Origin: a virus
Virus record (IMG/VR): IMGVR_UViG_3300001450_000162
Span: 9,065 to 30,513 of that record
Direction: 5' to 3' (one strand)
Length of the DNA: 21,449 nt
Below are positions 14,614 through 21,056 of this stretch, piece by piece. How positions within the stretch are numbered: position 1 is the first letter of the stretch; every line of letters starts with the position of its first letter. The position numbers and the translations under genes are program-made. Under the pieces are notes generated by a model. It did no database searches. It saw nothing but the letters and a program-made list of their open reading frames with translations, and was not told the origin of the DNA.

Positions 14614-15930
14614 ATGAAAAAGCACTTAGATGAATTGTTTCCTTTGGTTGTTGCTGTCTGCTTAATCGGGTGGATGTGGGGTTCTTTAGCTTATGCCGAT
14701 GAGCCTACCTATGTAGATGACGTAGCTCAGATCATTAACGATAACTGTGTTGTGTGTCACCGTGAAGGTGGTATTGGTCCAATGACGTTTGAGACTTACG
14801 AACAGATAAGACCGTGGAGTCCTCTGATACAGCACAAAGTAATAACCAGAGAGATGCCTCCCTATGCCTATGATGCAAATATTGGTATACAAAACTTGCA
14901 TGGCGATTGGCGGCTATCCCAAAAAGATATAGATATCATAGCTGAGTGGGTCGATACAGGGTCAAAGTACGGAGATAGGGACATTGTAGTACAGGCTCCT
15001 GTCTTGTCTGATCCTAGTCAGTGGAGTTTCTACGGAGACTTCGGAGAGCCTACACTAGTTATACCCTCTACACCTATAGACATCCCCGCAAGTGGCAATG
15101 ATCTTTGGCATAAGCACAACGTAGCCAGTGGGTTGACCGAAGACAGGTGCATTAAAGCTGTGCAAGTTAAACCCAGAGGCGATGCAAAAAGCGTAGTACA
15201 CCATGCAAACTCTACAATAACATTAGATGGTGAAAGGTACGGGATGCTTACTGAGTATGCTATGGGCAAGTGGGGCGAAGTTGTACCCGATAATATATGC
15301 AGAACAATGCCAGCCAACGCTGAGATAGCTTGGGACATTCACATGTTTCCGGGTGGCTTGGGTGCAATAGCTCCCGGTACAATGATCAAAGACAATGTAG
15401 TAGAAATAGGTCTATGGTTATACAGCGCAGAAGAGTCTAAAAAACTAACGTACAAGCAAGACTTAAAGCTGTATAGGATTGGCAACCAAGAAGACATAAC
15501 TATACCACCCAATGATTACTATATGACTCAAGCCTTTCACAGCTTTGATCATCCAGTGCGTATAGACTCTTGGCAACCTCACGGTCATCTGCGTATGAAT
15601 GCAGCAAGCTTTGAAATATTCTACCCAGACACAGGGCTTACAGAGTCTATCAGTCAAGTGTCTAACTGGAGTGCTACATGGCATCATAGTCACCTATATG
15701 ATAGTGACTACGCACCCCTATTGCCTACTGGTGCAGTCTTAGTACTGAAGCAATGGTATGACAACACGACTGACAACCCCAATAATCCCGATTCGGATAT
15801 GTGGGTTGTAGGCGGTAGCCGCACTGGTGATGAAATGACCCACGCTTGGATCGCAGTTACGCATCTTGATGATGAAAAATATGAAGAACTTTTAAACGAA
15901 AGAAACAATAGGACATTACTAGCACAATAA
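14614..15930 (+). CDS. Secreted cytochrome c-copper (PHM-type) monooxygenase-like protein
   Basis: This 438-aa protein should act in the periplasm. Residues 1-28 form a signal peptide with a hydrophobic core and an AYA|DE cleavage site. A cytochrome c domain follows (about 30-120): C45-V-V-C48-H49 binds heme, and M81 in REMPPY is the likely axial ligand. The rest matches the type II copper, ascorbate-dependent monooxygenase fold. H196-H197 (VVHHAN) and H243 (IHMFPGG) form one copper site; H323-G-H325 (PHGH) and M408 (TGDEM) form the second. LPTGAVL, DNTTDNPNNPD and G.RTGDEM are further family marks. All six copper ligands are kept. Bacterial proteins with this domain order exist and their substrate is unknown to me. 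The stop overlaps the next start (TAATG), placing it firmly in the phage late operon. It looks like an auxiliary metabolic gene. Confidence 0.88.
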   Translation: MKKHLDELFPLVVAVCLIGWMWGSLAYADEPTYVDDVAQIINDNCVVCHREGGIGPMTFETYEQIRPWSPLIQHKVITREMPPYAYDANIGIQNLHGDWRLSQKDIDIIAEWVDTGSKYGDRDIVVQAPVLSDPSQWSFYGDFGEPTLVIPSTPIDIPASGNDLWHKHNVASGLTEDRCIKAVQVKPRGDAKSVVHHANSTITLDGERYGMLTEYAMGKWGEVVPDNICRTMPANAEIAWDIHMFPGGLGAIAPGTMIKDNVVEIGLWLYSAEESKKLTYKQDLKLYRIGNQEDITIPPNDYYMTQAFHSFDHPVRIDSWQPHGHLRMNAASFEIFYPDTGLTESISQVSNWSATWHHSHLYDSDYAPLLPTGAVLVLKQWYDNTTDNPNNPDSDMWVVGGSRTGDEMTHAWIAVTHLDDEKYEELLNERNNRTLLAQ

Positions 15931-16403
15931 TGATTGAGGTAACACTGGCTTTAAGTGCTGCGGTAAGAGCCGTAGGTGTAATAAAAAAAGGACTTGCACT
16001 GGGCAAGGAAGCATCTGAACTTTCTTCTCAGTTTGGCGAGTTTTTTGACAGCAAAGATAAAATAGCTGCCGCTAGAGCAGAAGTAGAAAACACTACACTA
16101 GGTAGTAAGGTCTTTGCAAAACAATCAGTTGAATCTTATGCACTTGAAGTTGCTTTAGCAGAACACAAGACTAAGGAACTGGAAAAACAACTACGCGAAT
16201 TGTTTGTTTATTCAGGACAGACAGAAATATATACATCAATGATGCGGATTCGCGCCCAAGAACGTAGACGTAGAAGTATACAAGCTAGGCGTGTAGCAGA
16301 GCAGAAGAAGTTTGCTGCTGACATGCTATTAATAGCGGGTATGGTAGTTGTAACTTTAGGATTTATAGGTGCGTTAATTATGTTAGTAGTAAAGGGGCTA
16401 TAA
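15930..16403 (+). CDS. Conserved phage protein with C-terminal membrane anchor
   Basis: This 157-aa protein has an amphipathic N-terminus (IEVTLALSAAVRAVGVIKKGLALGKE, about residues 2-27, quoted here as IEVTLALSAAV and onward), a charged helical middle rich in Glu, Lys and Ala (43-92), a very basic stretch (RAQERRRRSIQARR, 108-121) and one strong membrane helix (about 132-155). The beginning ..LALSAA....I.KG...GKE and the E.ALE.A...HKT.ELEKQLRE block resemble a small family I recall from marine phages, usually next to lysis or internal virion genes and without known function. The basic stretch before the helix predicts an N-in, tail-anchored topology. The start overlaps the preceding stop (TAATG) and the stop abuts the next ATG, so it is expressed with the copper protein. 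Confidence 0.85.
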   Translation: MIEVTLALSAAVRAVGVIKKGLALGKEASELSSQFGEFFDSKDKIAAARAEVENTTLGSKVFAKQSVESYALEVALAEHKTKELEKQLRELFVYSGQTEIYTSMMRIRAQERRRRSIQARRVAEQKKFAADMLLIAGMVVVTLGFIGALIMLVVKGL

Positions 16404-16586
16404 ATGTTAGTACTATATACAGAAGAACAACTAGGGGCTGCTTTCCAAATCTATTCGCGTATACATGCAGCAAGAGATATGGACAGTATGCCCTTTGAAG
16501 AATTCAGGGATATGTTTGAGTATCAATACTATGCTATGTCTAATCCTGATCAAATTTTTGATGGTAAAGATATTGCTACCCACTAA
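16404..16586 (+). CDS. Small conserved hypothetical protein
   Basis: This 60-aa acidic protein begins immediately after the stop of the 157-aa gene (TAA then ATG). The opening LYTEEQL..A..IY.RIHA, then MPFEEFRDMFE, is a pattern I recall in tiny proteins of marine podoviruses, but no function is known to me. It is the last plus-strand gene. Its final 11 bp overlap the 3' end of the first minus-strand gene. The GGGGC just upstream is a weak ribosome binding site, so translation probably depends on coupling to the upstream gene. Confidence 0.75.
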   Translation: MLVLYTEEQLGAAFQIYSRIHAARDMDSMPFEEFRDMFEYQYYAMSNPDQIFDGKDIATH

Positions 16587-16800
16587 ATATTTGTGTTTCT
16601 TTTTCTAGATGTCTATGTAACCCCTCTAATGAGACACAACCTTCCTGCACTATCTTTCTAATGATAGGAGCCTCATCTGTAGGGAACAGTTTATTTATTT
16701 CTTCTAAAGGAAGATGACTAAACTCAGAAATTATATTGCCATCTCTCGCTAAATAAACTTTAAACGAAACTAGATTCCCTTCTTCTTTATTCTTATCCAT
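16576..16800 (-). CDS. Small hypothetical protein downstream of nrdB
   Basis: This 74-aa protein runs MDKNKEEGNLVSFKVYLARD onward and is charged and soluble. It has a beta-like N-terminal half (VSFKVYLARDGNII) and a helical C-terminal half (EEINKLFPTDEAPIIRKIV). I do not recognise the family. The ATG at 16800 is chosen over the in-frame TTG at 16812 because GGGAGGAG lies directly before it. It starts 13 nt after the nrdB stop and is the last gene of the minus-strand block, ending 11 bp inside the plus-strand 60-aa gene. Confidence 0.7.
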   Translation of the reverse strand: MDKNKEEGNLVSFKVYLARDGNIISEFSHLPLEEINKLFPTDEAPIIRKIVQEGCVSLEGLHRHLEKETQIFSG

Positions 16801-16802
16801 AT

Positions 16803-16810
16803 CTCCTCCC
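16803..16810 (-). promoter_or_regulatory. Ribosome binding site of the 74-aa gene
   Basis: On the minus strand the sequence GGGAGGAG lies 2-4 nt before the ATG at 16800. It fixes that start and lies within the upstream extension that would begin at the TTG at 16812. Confidence 0.65.
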
Positions 16811-16813
16811 AAC

Positions 16814-17788
16814 CTAGACCGCTATACTTGTAAATTGAACGGTTTCCATATTACCTTTTATGCCGCCCTTCATATAAGTAGTAGCCCGGCCCTCAAAAAA
16901 ATTCTGATGCTCTACTCCAAGAACATCGTCTAACCAATTAAGAGGATTATTTTTTACCCCGTAGTTAGGTTTTAAACCAAGCTGAAGCAAGCGTCTGTCT
17001 GCGATGTATCTAATATATTGCTTCATCTCTTCTTTAGAAAGACCTTGTATGTCTCCCATTTTAAATACTAAATCAAGAAACTTATCTTCTAGCTTCACCA
17101 TCTCTCTGCATACTTGATATATTTCTTTCTTAAAGTCATCAGTCCAGAGGTCTAGGTTTTCTTTTATAAATTCTCTAAAGAGCTTGGTCATTGCTTCAAC
17201 ATGCAGTGACTCATCGCGTATGCTGTAAGTCACGATCTGCCCCATGCCTTTCATCTTCCCGAACCTGGAAAAGTTCAACAAGATTACAAAGCTGCTAAAG
17301 AGCTGAAGCCCCTCAGTAAATGCTGAATAGATAGCCAGATTTTTAGCTATAGATTGTTTATCATTTAATTTTAAAGGTGAGCTATTAACGTACTCATGCT
17401 TTGCAGCCATCTCTTCGTAGTCAGCAAAAGCTTTGTACTCTACTTCAGGCATCCCCACAGTATCAAGCAGTAGGCTATAAGCATGTTGGTGTATGGACTC
17501 CATGTTAGCAAAGGAAGACATCATCATCCTAGCTTCAGGCTTTTTAAAGACCCTCATATACTTATCTATATAGCCAGAGGCTACGTCTACATCTGATTGC
17601 GTAAAGAGTCTAAAGATTTGAGTAAGAAGATTAACTTCTTCTGCACTCATCTCTTGCCAATCTTTTACATCGTTGTGCAAGGGAACATCTTCTGGCAACC
17701 ATAGCATTTGATTCTGCTGAACGTAGTAATCAAACATCCACGGATAGTCGAAAGGTTTGTAGTAATCTCTTGTACCTAATAAGCCCAT
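16814..17788 (-). CDS. nrdB: Ribonucleotide reductase class I, small (radical) subunit
   Basis: This 324-aa subunit generates the tyrosyl radical that NrdA uses to reduce ribonucleoside diphosphates, feeding phage DNA synthesis. The dinuclear metal ligands are all visible: D66 (TQSDVDV), E97 and H100 (MESIHQH), E159 (FTEGLQ), E193 and H196 (RDESLHVE). The radical tyrosine is Y104, seven residues after E97 as in E. coli NrdB (E115 to Y122). E159 to E193 is 34 residues, as in E. coli, but E97 to E159 is 62 rather than 89, the shorter spacing found in NrdF-type and eukaryotic R2 proteins. AGGAG stands 6 nt before the ATG. It begins 1 nt after the 90-aa gene in the order nrdA, 90-aa, nrdB. Confidence 0.95.
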   Translation of the reverse strand: MGLLGTRDYYKPFDYPWMFDYYVQQNQMLWLPEDVPLHNDVKDWQEMSAEEVNLLTQIFRLFTQSDVDVASGYIDKYMRVFKKPEARMMMSSFANMESIHQHAYSLLLDTVGMPEVEYKAFADYEEMAAKHEYVNSSPLKLNDKQSIAKNLAIYSAFTEGLQLFSSFVILLNFSRFGKMKGMGQIVTYSIRDESLHVEAMTKLFREFIKENLDLWTDDFKKEIYQVCREMVKLEDKFLDLVFKMGDIQGLSKEEMKQYIRYIADRRLLQLGLKPNYGVKNNPLNWLDDVLGVEHQNFFEGRATTYMKGGIKGNMETVQFTSIAV

Positions 17789-17789
17789 C

Positions 17790-18062
17790 TTAAACTCCTG
17801 TTTCTACTTCTATTTCGTATTCCCAATACTCTACGATCATACCTTTTGGTACGACCATAATAGCATTGACGTATTGCCTTTCTTTTTTACTATGGAAGAT
17901 GTCAGTTGAGAGAATAAGCTCATTCTCATTGTCTGCTACCAACCAGCCTACTGTTGAGCGCAGGATAGATTTAAGTTTCTTAGCATCAGTAATAAGAATA
18001 TCGTCAGTATCTATCCAAGCATCTTCCCATTTAACTTCTATTACTTTATTTTTAGCCTTCAC
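17790..18062 (-). CDS. Conserved small protein between nrdA and nrdB
   Basis: This 90-aa acidic protein has the pattern VKWEDAWIDTDD, then STVGWLVADNENELIL, then VVPKGMIVEYWEYEIE. The W.DA.., GWL and PKGMI elements recur in small proteins I recall from phages, where no function has been assigned. It starts with GTG at 18062, overlapping the nrdA end by 11 bp, and stops 1 nt before the nrdB start, so the three genes are one translational unit. That position invites a link to RNR or nucleotide metabolism, but nothing in the sequence proves it. AAGGA lies about 10 nt before the GTG. Confidence 0.8.
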   Translation of the reverse strand: MKAKNKVIEVKWEDAWIDTDDILITDAKKLKSILRSTVGWLVADNENELILSTDIFHSKKERQYVNAIMVVPKGMIVEYWEYEIEVETGV

Positions 18063-19881
18063 AACTTAGACATCCTTCTTCCTCCAAGTTTAACCGGGGT
18101 ATTTTTATATTAACATTCTCTGTATTTCTAGCTGAATCAGATCGTAAGTAATAGAGAGATTTAAGTTTATGTACTCCTGCCCAATGCACATCATTTAAAT
18201 ATTGTAAATAAGAGTCATGGGTTTCTTGGTCTGCATCTATTGATGGCGGTTTAAAAAATAGATTAACACTTTGACTTTGACATATATACTTTTGTCTCTG
18301 ATGGGCGTGTTCAATAATCCATATCTGATTAATCTCAGGGGCTGTTTTAAATATTTCTTTTTGATCAACATCTAAAATATCTAAGTGCTGCACTGACCCC
18401 TCGTGTGCTGCTATATCTTTCCAGACTTCTTCTCTCTTGTTTTCAGAGGGGACTAACTCTTTTAGCAGCCGCTCTAAATATTTATTCCTAACTTTAAAAC
18501 TACCTGTCAATGTTTTATGTGTATATACATTAGCCCGGTGAGGCTCAATAGATGGGCTTGTGCCACCACATATAATAGAACTAGAAGCATTAGGAGCTAC
18601 TGCCAGCAGGTGTGCGTTTCTTTTGCCACTCCCTTCCATGTCAGGAGCTTCACCTCTCTCAGAACCCAGTAATCTTGTAGTAATGTCAGCCCTATTTTTA
18701 ATAAAAGAAAAAGCTTTGTTGTTGAAAGAGGCAGCGTACATACCTTCAAAGGCAATACTATGCTGCTGTAAATAACTATGGAATCCCATAGCTCCCAGAC
18801 CTATAGACCTCTCTCGCATAGCAGAGTAGGCCGCTTTAGAGTAGCCGACTTTACCCTCTACAGAATTAATAAAACTATCTAATACATTATCTAACATAGT
18901 GACAAGATCAGATATAAAATCTTCGTTAGTGGACCATGCATCGAAGTACTCTAGGTTAACACTAGATAGACAACAGACTGCTGTTCTTTCTTCGTTAGTA
19001 GGTAGAGTTATTTCAGAACACAAATTACTTTGTTTTATTTCTAATCCTAATTTCTTCTGCTCTTCAGGGAGTGCCTCATTACATGTATCTATATTGACTA
19101 TGTATGGCTCCCCGGTTTCTACTCTGGTTTGTATTATCTGAAACCATAAGTCCCGCGCTGATACTATCTTCACGGCTGTGTTAGTCTTAGGGTCTATTAA
19201 TCGCCACTCTTCATCTGCTGCTACTGCCTCTAGAAACTTGTTAGTAATGTTAACTGCATTGTGGAGGTTCAAACATTTTCTGTTTAAGTCTCCTCCTGTA
19301 GTTTTCCGCATGTTAATAAACTCTTCTATTTCTGGGTGCGCTATATCTATGTAAGCTGCATAGCTGCCACGCCTAGTTATGCCCTGATTAAAAGCTAACA
19401 TCTGAGAATCTACGACATGCATAAAGGGGATAGACCCAGTACTGCGACTCCCGTTAGAAGTATCCACACCATTGCTGCGAACATCACCCCAAAATCCACC
19501 GATGCCTCCACCTCCACTAGCAAGCCATATGTTTTCATCATAATGAGCAGATAGCCCATCCCTAGAATCAGGAACATAGTTAAGAAAACAACTGATAGGT
19601 AGACCGCGACTGGTTCCCCCGTTAGAAAGTATAGGAGTACTGAAGCTAAACCAATGATTACTAGCGTACTCGTAAATTCTCTGTCCAAGATGAAAGTCAG
19701 TATGTCCTTTATAAGTAGCCCCAAATATAGCGGCCCTTGCAAAAGCTTGTTGAGCATGTGTTTCCCCTTCCCATAAATATCTATCTACAATTGTTTGTTT
19801 ACTAAAAGTATTCAGCTTTTCTTCTCGATCATAATCGATATGAATACCTAAGTATGGCTGAACTCCGATCTTCTCAGTCAT
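18052..19881 (-). CDS. nrdA: Ribonucleotide reductase class I, large (catalytic) subunit
   Basis: This 609-aa protein reduces ribonucleoside diphosphates to deoxy forms. All catalytic residues are present: the disulfide pair C98 (LPISC) and C303 (AVCCLS), N286, thiyl C288 and E290 (SNLCSEI), radical-transfer tyrosines Y577-Y578 (SLYYLRS), and the C-terminal redox pair C604 and C607 (GCLSCEG). It is about 150 residues shorter than E. coli NrdA (761 aa). The missing part is N-terminal: the protein begins near the catalytic core, so the ATP-cone that gives dATP feedback inhibition is absent. C304 directly after C303 is an extra cysteine. AAGGAG stands 10 nt before the ATG, inside the upstream 40-aa ORF, which overlaps this start by 8 bp. 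Confidence 0.96.
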   Translation of the reverse strand: MTEKIGVQPYLGIHIDYDREEKLNTFSKQTIVDRYLWEGETHAQQAFARAAIFGATYKGHTDFHLGQRIYEYASNHWFSFSTPILSNGGTSRGLPISCFLNYVPDSRDGLSAHYDENIWLASGGGGIGGFWGDVRSNGVDTSNGSRSTGSIPFMHVVDSQMLAFNQGITRRGSYAAYIDIAHPEIEEFINMRKTTGGDLNRKCLNLHNAVNITNKFLEAVAADEEWRLIDPKTNTAVKIVSARDLWFQIIQTRVETGEPYIVNIDTCNEALPEEQKKLGLEIKQSNLCSEITLPTNEERTAVCCLSSVNLEYFDAWSTNEDFISDLVTMLDNVLDSFINSVEGKVGYSKAAYSAMRERSIGLGAMGFHSYLQQHSIAFEGMYAASFNNKAFSFIKNRADITTRLLGSERGEAPDMEGSGKRNAHLLAVAPNASSSIICGGTSPSIEPHRANVYTHKTLTGSFKVRNKYLERLLKELVPSENKREEVWKDIAAHEGSVQHLDILDVDQKEIFKTAPEINQIWIIEHAHQRQKYICQSQSVNLFFKPPSIDADQETHDSYLQYLNDVHWAGVHKLKSLYYLRSDSARNTENVNIKIPRLNLEEEGCLSCEG

Positions 19882-19996
19882 TTTTAAAACTCTCCTTACG
19901 TTTATCTTTTTTAGTAGCCTGTTTATTAGACTGAGGTTTTTCTTTCTTTCTTTTCTTAAAGTACTTTTCAGTTCTTTCTACTTTACGATCCCACAT
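19874..19996 (-). CDS. 40-aa Lys-rich small ORF between DUF3310 and nrdA
   Basis: This small ORF exactly bridges two genes. Its ATG (19994-19996) lies 1 nt after the DUF3310 stop, and its TGA (19874-19876) overlaps the nrdA start by 8 bp. The product begins MWDRKVERTEKYFKKRKKEK and continues with many Lys, Gln and Ser and few hydrophobic residues, so it would be a highly basic, probably disordered peptide. I do not recognise it. It could bind nucleic acid, or be a leader whose translation couples DUF3310 to nrdA. Only a weak GAGA motif precedes the ATG, which keeps confidence moderate. Without it there would be a 116-bp gap in an otherwise gapless region. Confidence 0.6.
   Translation of the reverse strand: MWDRKVERTEKYFKKRKKEKPQSNKQATKKDKRKESFKND
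19892..19897 (-). promoter_or_regulatory. Ribosome binding site of nrdA
   Basis: AAGGAG on the minus strand lies 10 nt before the nrdA ATG (19881) and inside the 40-aa ORF, so ribosomes finishing that ORF would be next to the nrdA start. Confidence 0.7.
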
Positions 19997-19997
19997 T

Positions 19998-20306
19998 TTA
20001 TTTCTCAGCAGTATCCAGAGCAGCAATAAGTCTTTCCAAATACCACTTAGCTTTTTTTAAATCTTTCACACCATCCTTGTACTTGAATCGCCAAACGTAT
20101 TTCATTACGTTGCCCCGTACATACCCTTCAAATTCTGTCTCACTTAACATAGCTTCTATTGCTTCAATGCATTCTATTTTACTGTTGTTGTAATGCACTG
20201 GATGATTTACATCATCTGTTATAGTTACTGGCGGTTTCTTTTTTACAACTCTTACTGCGCTTGCAATCTCATCCCACTCTTCAGGTGTTGCGTCATCAAT
20301 ACTCAT
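19998..20306 (-). CDS. DUF3310 protein
   Basis: This 102-aa protein carries the DUF3310 (PF11753) signature: N-H-P-V-H-Y followed by a Glu-Cys-Ile motif (IECIEAIEAML), then GYVRGNVMKYVWRF..K and DLKKAKWYLERLI. The domain covers about residues 33-96, after an acidic leader. Such proteins are common beside replication and nucleotide genes in phages and are often labelled 'nucleotide kinase-like' without direct proof, so I give no activity. AGGAG stands 5 nt before the ATG, and the gene begins 8 nt after the endonuclease stop. It is followed 1 nt later by the 40-aa ORF and nrdA, consistent with co-expression during early or middle infection. Confidence 0.9.
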   Translation of the reverse strand: MSIDDATPEEWDEIASAVRVVKKKPPVTITDDVNHPVHYNNSKIECIEAIEAMLSETEFEGYVRGNVMKYVWRFKYKDGVKDLKKAKWYLERLIAALDTAEK

Positions 20307-20314
20307 GGTGTCTC

Positions 20315-20797
20315 CTATTCACTTTCAATGTTTAAAGTATTATCTTTCCTGTGTTTCGTATCAACCCACTCATTAGGCAATGAATCTTCACTATACCATG
20401 TAAAGCCATTCGCTGATGCCCATTCGCCGTGACTTCTTTTAGTCCCATCTTTTCTACGCTTTGCCTGTGGCATAGGAGAAGAAGGATTAGCAAATAAAAA
20501 TACTAACTCTGTATTTTTTGGCAGCGTTTTTCTGACCCATATGTATTTACTGTACTCAGCAAAATCCCAGAATCTCCCTTTAGCTTCTAAGAGAATGATC
20601 TTACCGTTCATAGTCTTTACAAAGTCTGGCTCATATGTATGTTCAATTATGTACTTGACCACATCAACATGATGTTCCCATTGTTTTAAAAGCCCCTTGT
20701 GTAGATCGTGTTCCCAATTAGAATCATAGCTAGGAGGCACATCTTTTTCTACAGGTCTTTTGACTCTAGGTTTTCTGTATCCTTTTCTATTTGGCAA
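20315..20797 (-). CDS. T7 endonuclease I-like Holliday-junction resolvase
   Basis: This 160-aa protein matches the phage endonuclease I family (PF05367; T7 gp3), a dimeric nuclease that cuts branched DNA during replication, recombination and packaging. The catalytic set of T7 (E20, D55, E65, K67) has clear counterparts: E29 (SNWEHDL), D58 (TYEPDF), E71 and K73 (LLEAKG). The C-terminal block LVFLFANPS, then GEWASANGFTWY, also fits the family. A basic N-terminus (RKGYRKPRVKRP) may contact DNA. It begins with TTG at 20797, preceded 2 nt away by AAGGA and overlapping the upstream gene by 11 bp. No in-frame ATG occurs before the catalytic residues, so the TTG start is favoured. Confidence 0.9.
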   Translation of the reverse strand: MPNRKGYRKPRVKRPVEKDVPPSYDSNWEHDLHKGLLKQWEHHVDVVKYIIEHTYEPDFVKTMNGKIILLEAKGRFWDFAEYSKYIWVRKTLPKNTELVFLFANPSSPMPQAKRRKDGTKRSHGEWASANGFTWYSEDSLPNEWVDTKHRKDNTLNIESE

Positions 20798-21056
20798 TGT
20801 CCTTTAACCCCACTAAACTAACATCCATATTAGTTTTCTTTATCAAAGTTTTTACTTTCTTCACTACCCACTTGTAAGAATAAGCACTTAACTTTAATTG
20901 ATTGTTAGCAAAGATATGCGTCTGGGAGGATAGGTAAGAAAGAATATTACTTTCATCTACGTCTTTAGATTGTTCTTCAGAGACTAGCGTTCTAAACCAC
21001 TCGACTAGTATAGTCTTAGATTGTTTCCGTATCTGCTTGCAAAGTTTTAAATTCAT
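20787..21056 (-). CDS. Conserved small hypothetical protein
   Basis: This 89-aa basic protein begins MNLKLCKQIRKQSKTILVEW and is mainly helical, with a second basic stretch AYSYKWVVKKVKTLIKK. The opening NLKLCK..RKQ is one I recall from small proteins next to recombination nucleases in marine phages, without known function. A very strong ribosome binding site (AGGAGG, 6 nt before the ATG) sits inside the end of the upstream nuclease gene, which this gene overlaps by 41 bp. Its stop overlaps the endonuclease start by 11 bp. The tight overlaps suggest a fixed stoichiometric cassette of nuclease, this protein and resolvase. Confidence 0.75.
   Translation of the reverse strand: MNLKLCKQIRKQSKTILVEWFRTLVSEEQSKDVDESNILSYLSSQTHIFANNQLKLSAYSYKWVVKKVKTLIKKTNMDVSLVGLKDIAK

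Noticed and set aside
14653-14664. Possible lipoprotein site at C16 of the cytochrome-copper protein
   Set aside because: The residues before it (V-A-V-C) lack the small residue needed just before the cysteine; an AYA cleavage site 12 residues later fits signal peptidase I.
14243-15930. Higher G+C by eye in the M15 and copper-protein genes, as a sign of recent transfer
   Set aside because: Hand counts of a few 60-bp lines gave 23-32 G+C here against 18-20 in two structural-gene lines, but a line within nrdB counted 29, so composition varies across the window and is not diagnostic.
19410-19757. Minus-strand hydrophobic 115-codon frame inside nrdA
   Set aside because: It lies in another frame of a gene whose catalytic residues are all intact; its hydrophobicity is a by-product of reading T-rich codons out of frame.
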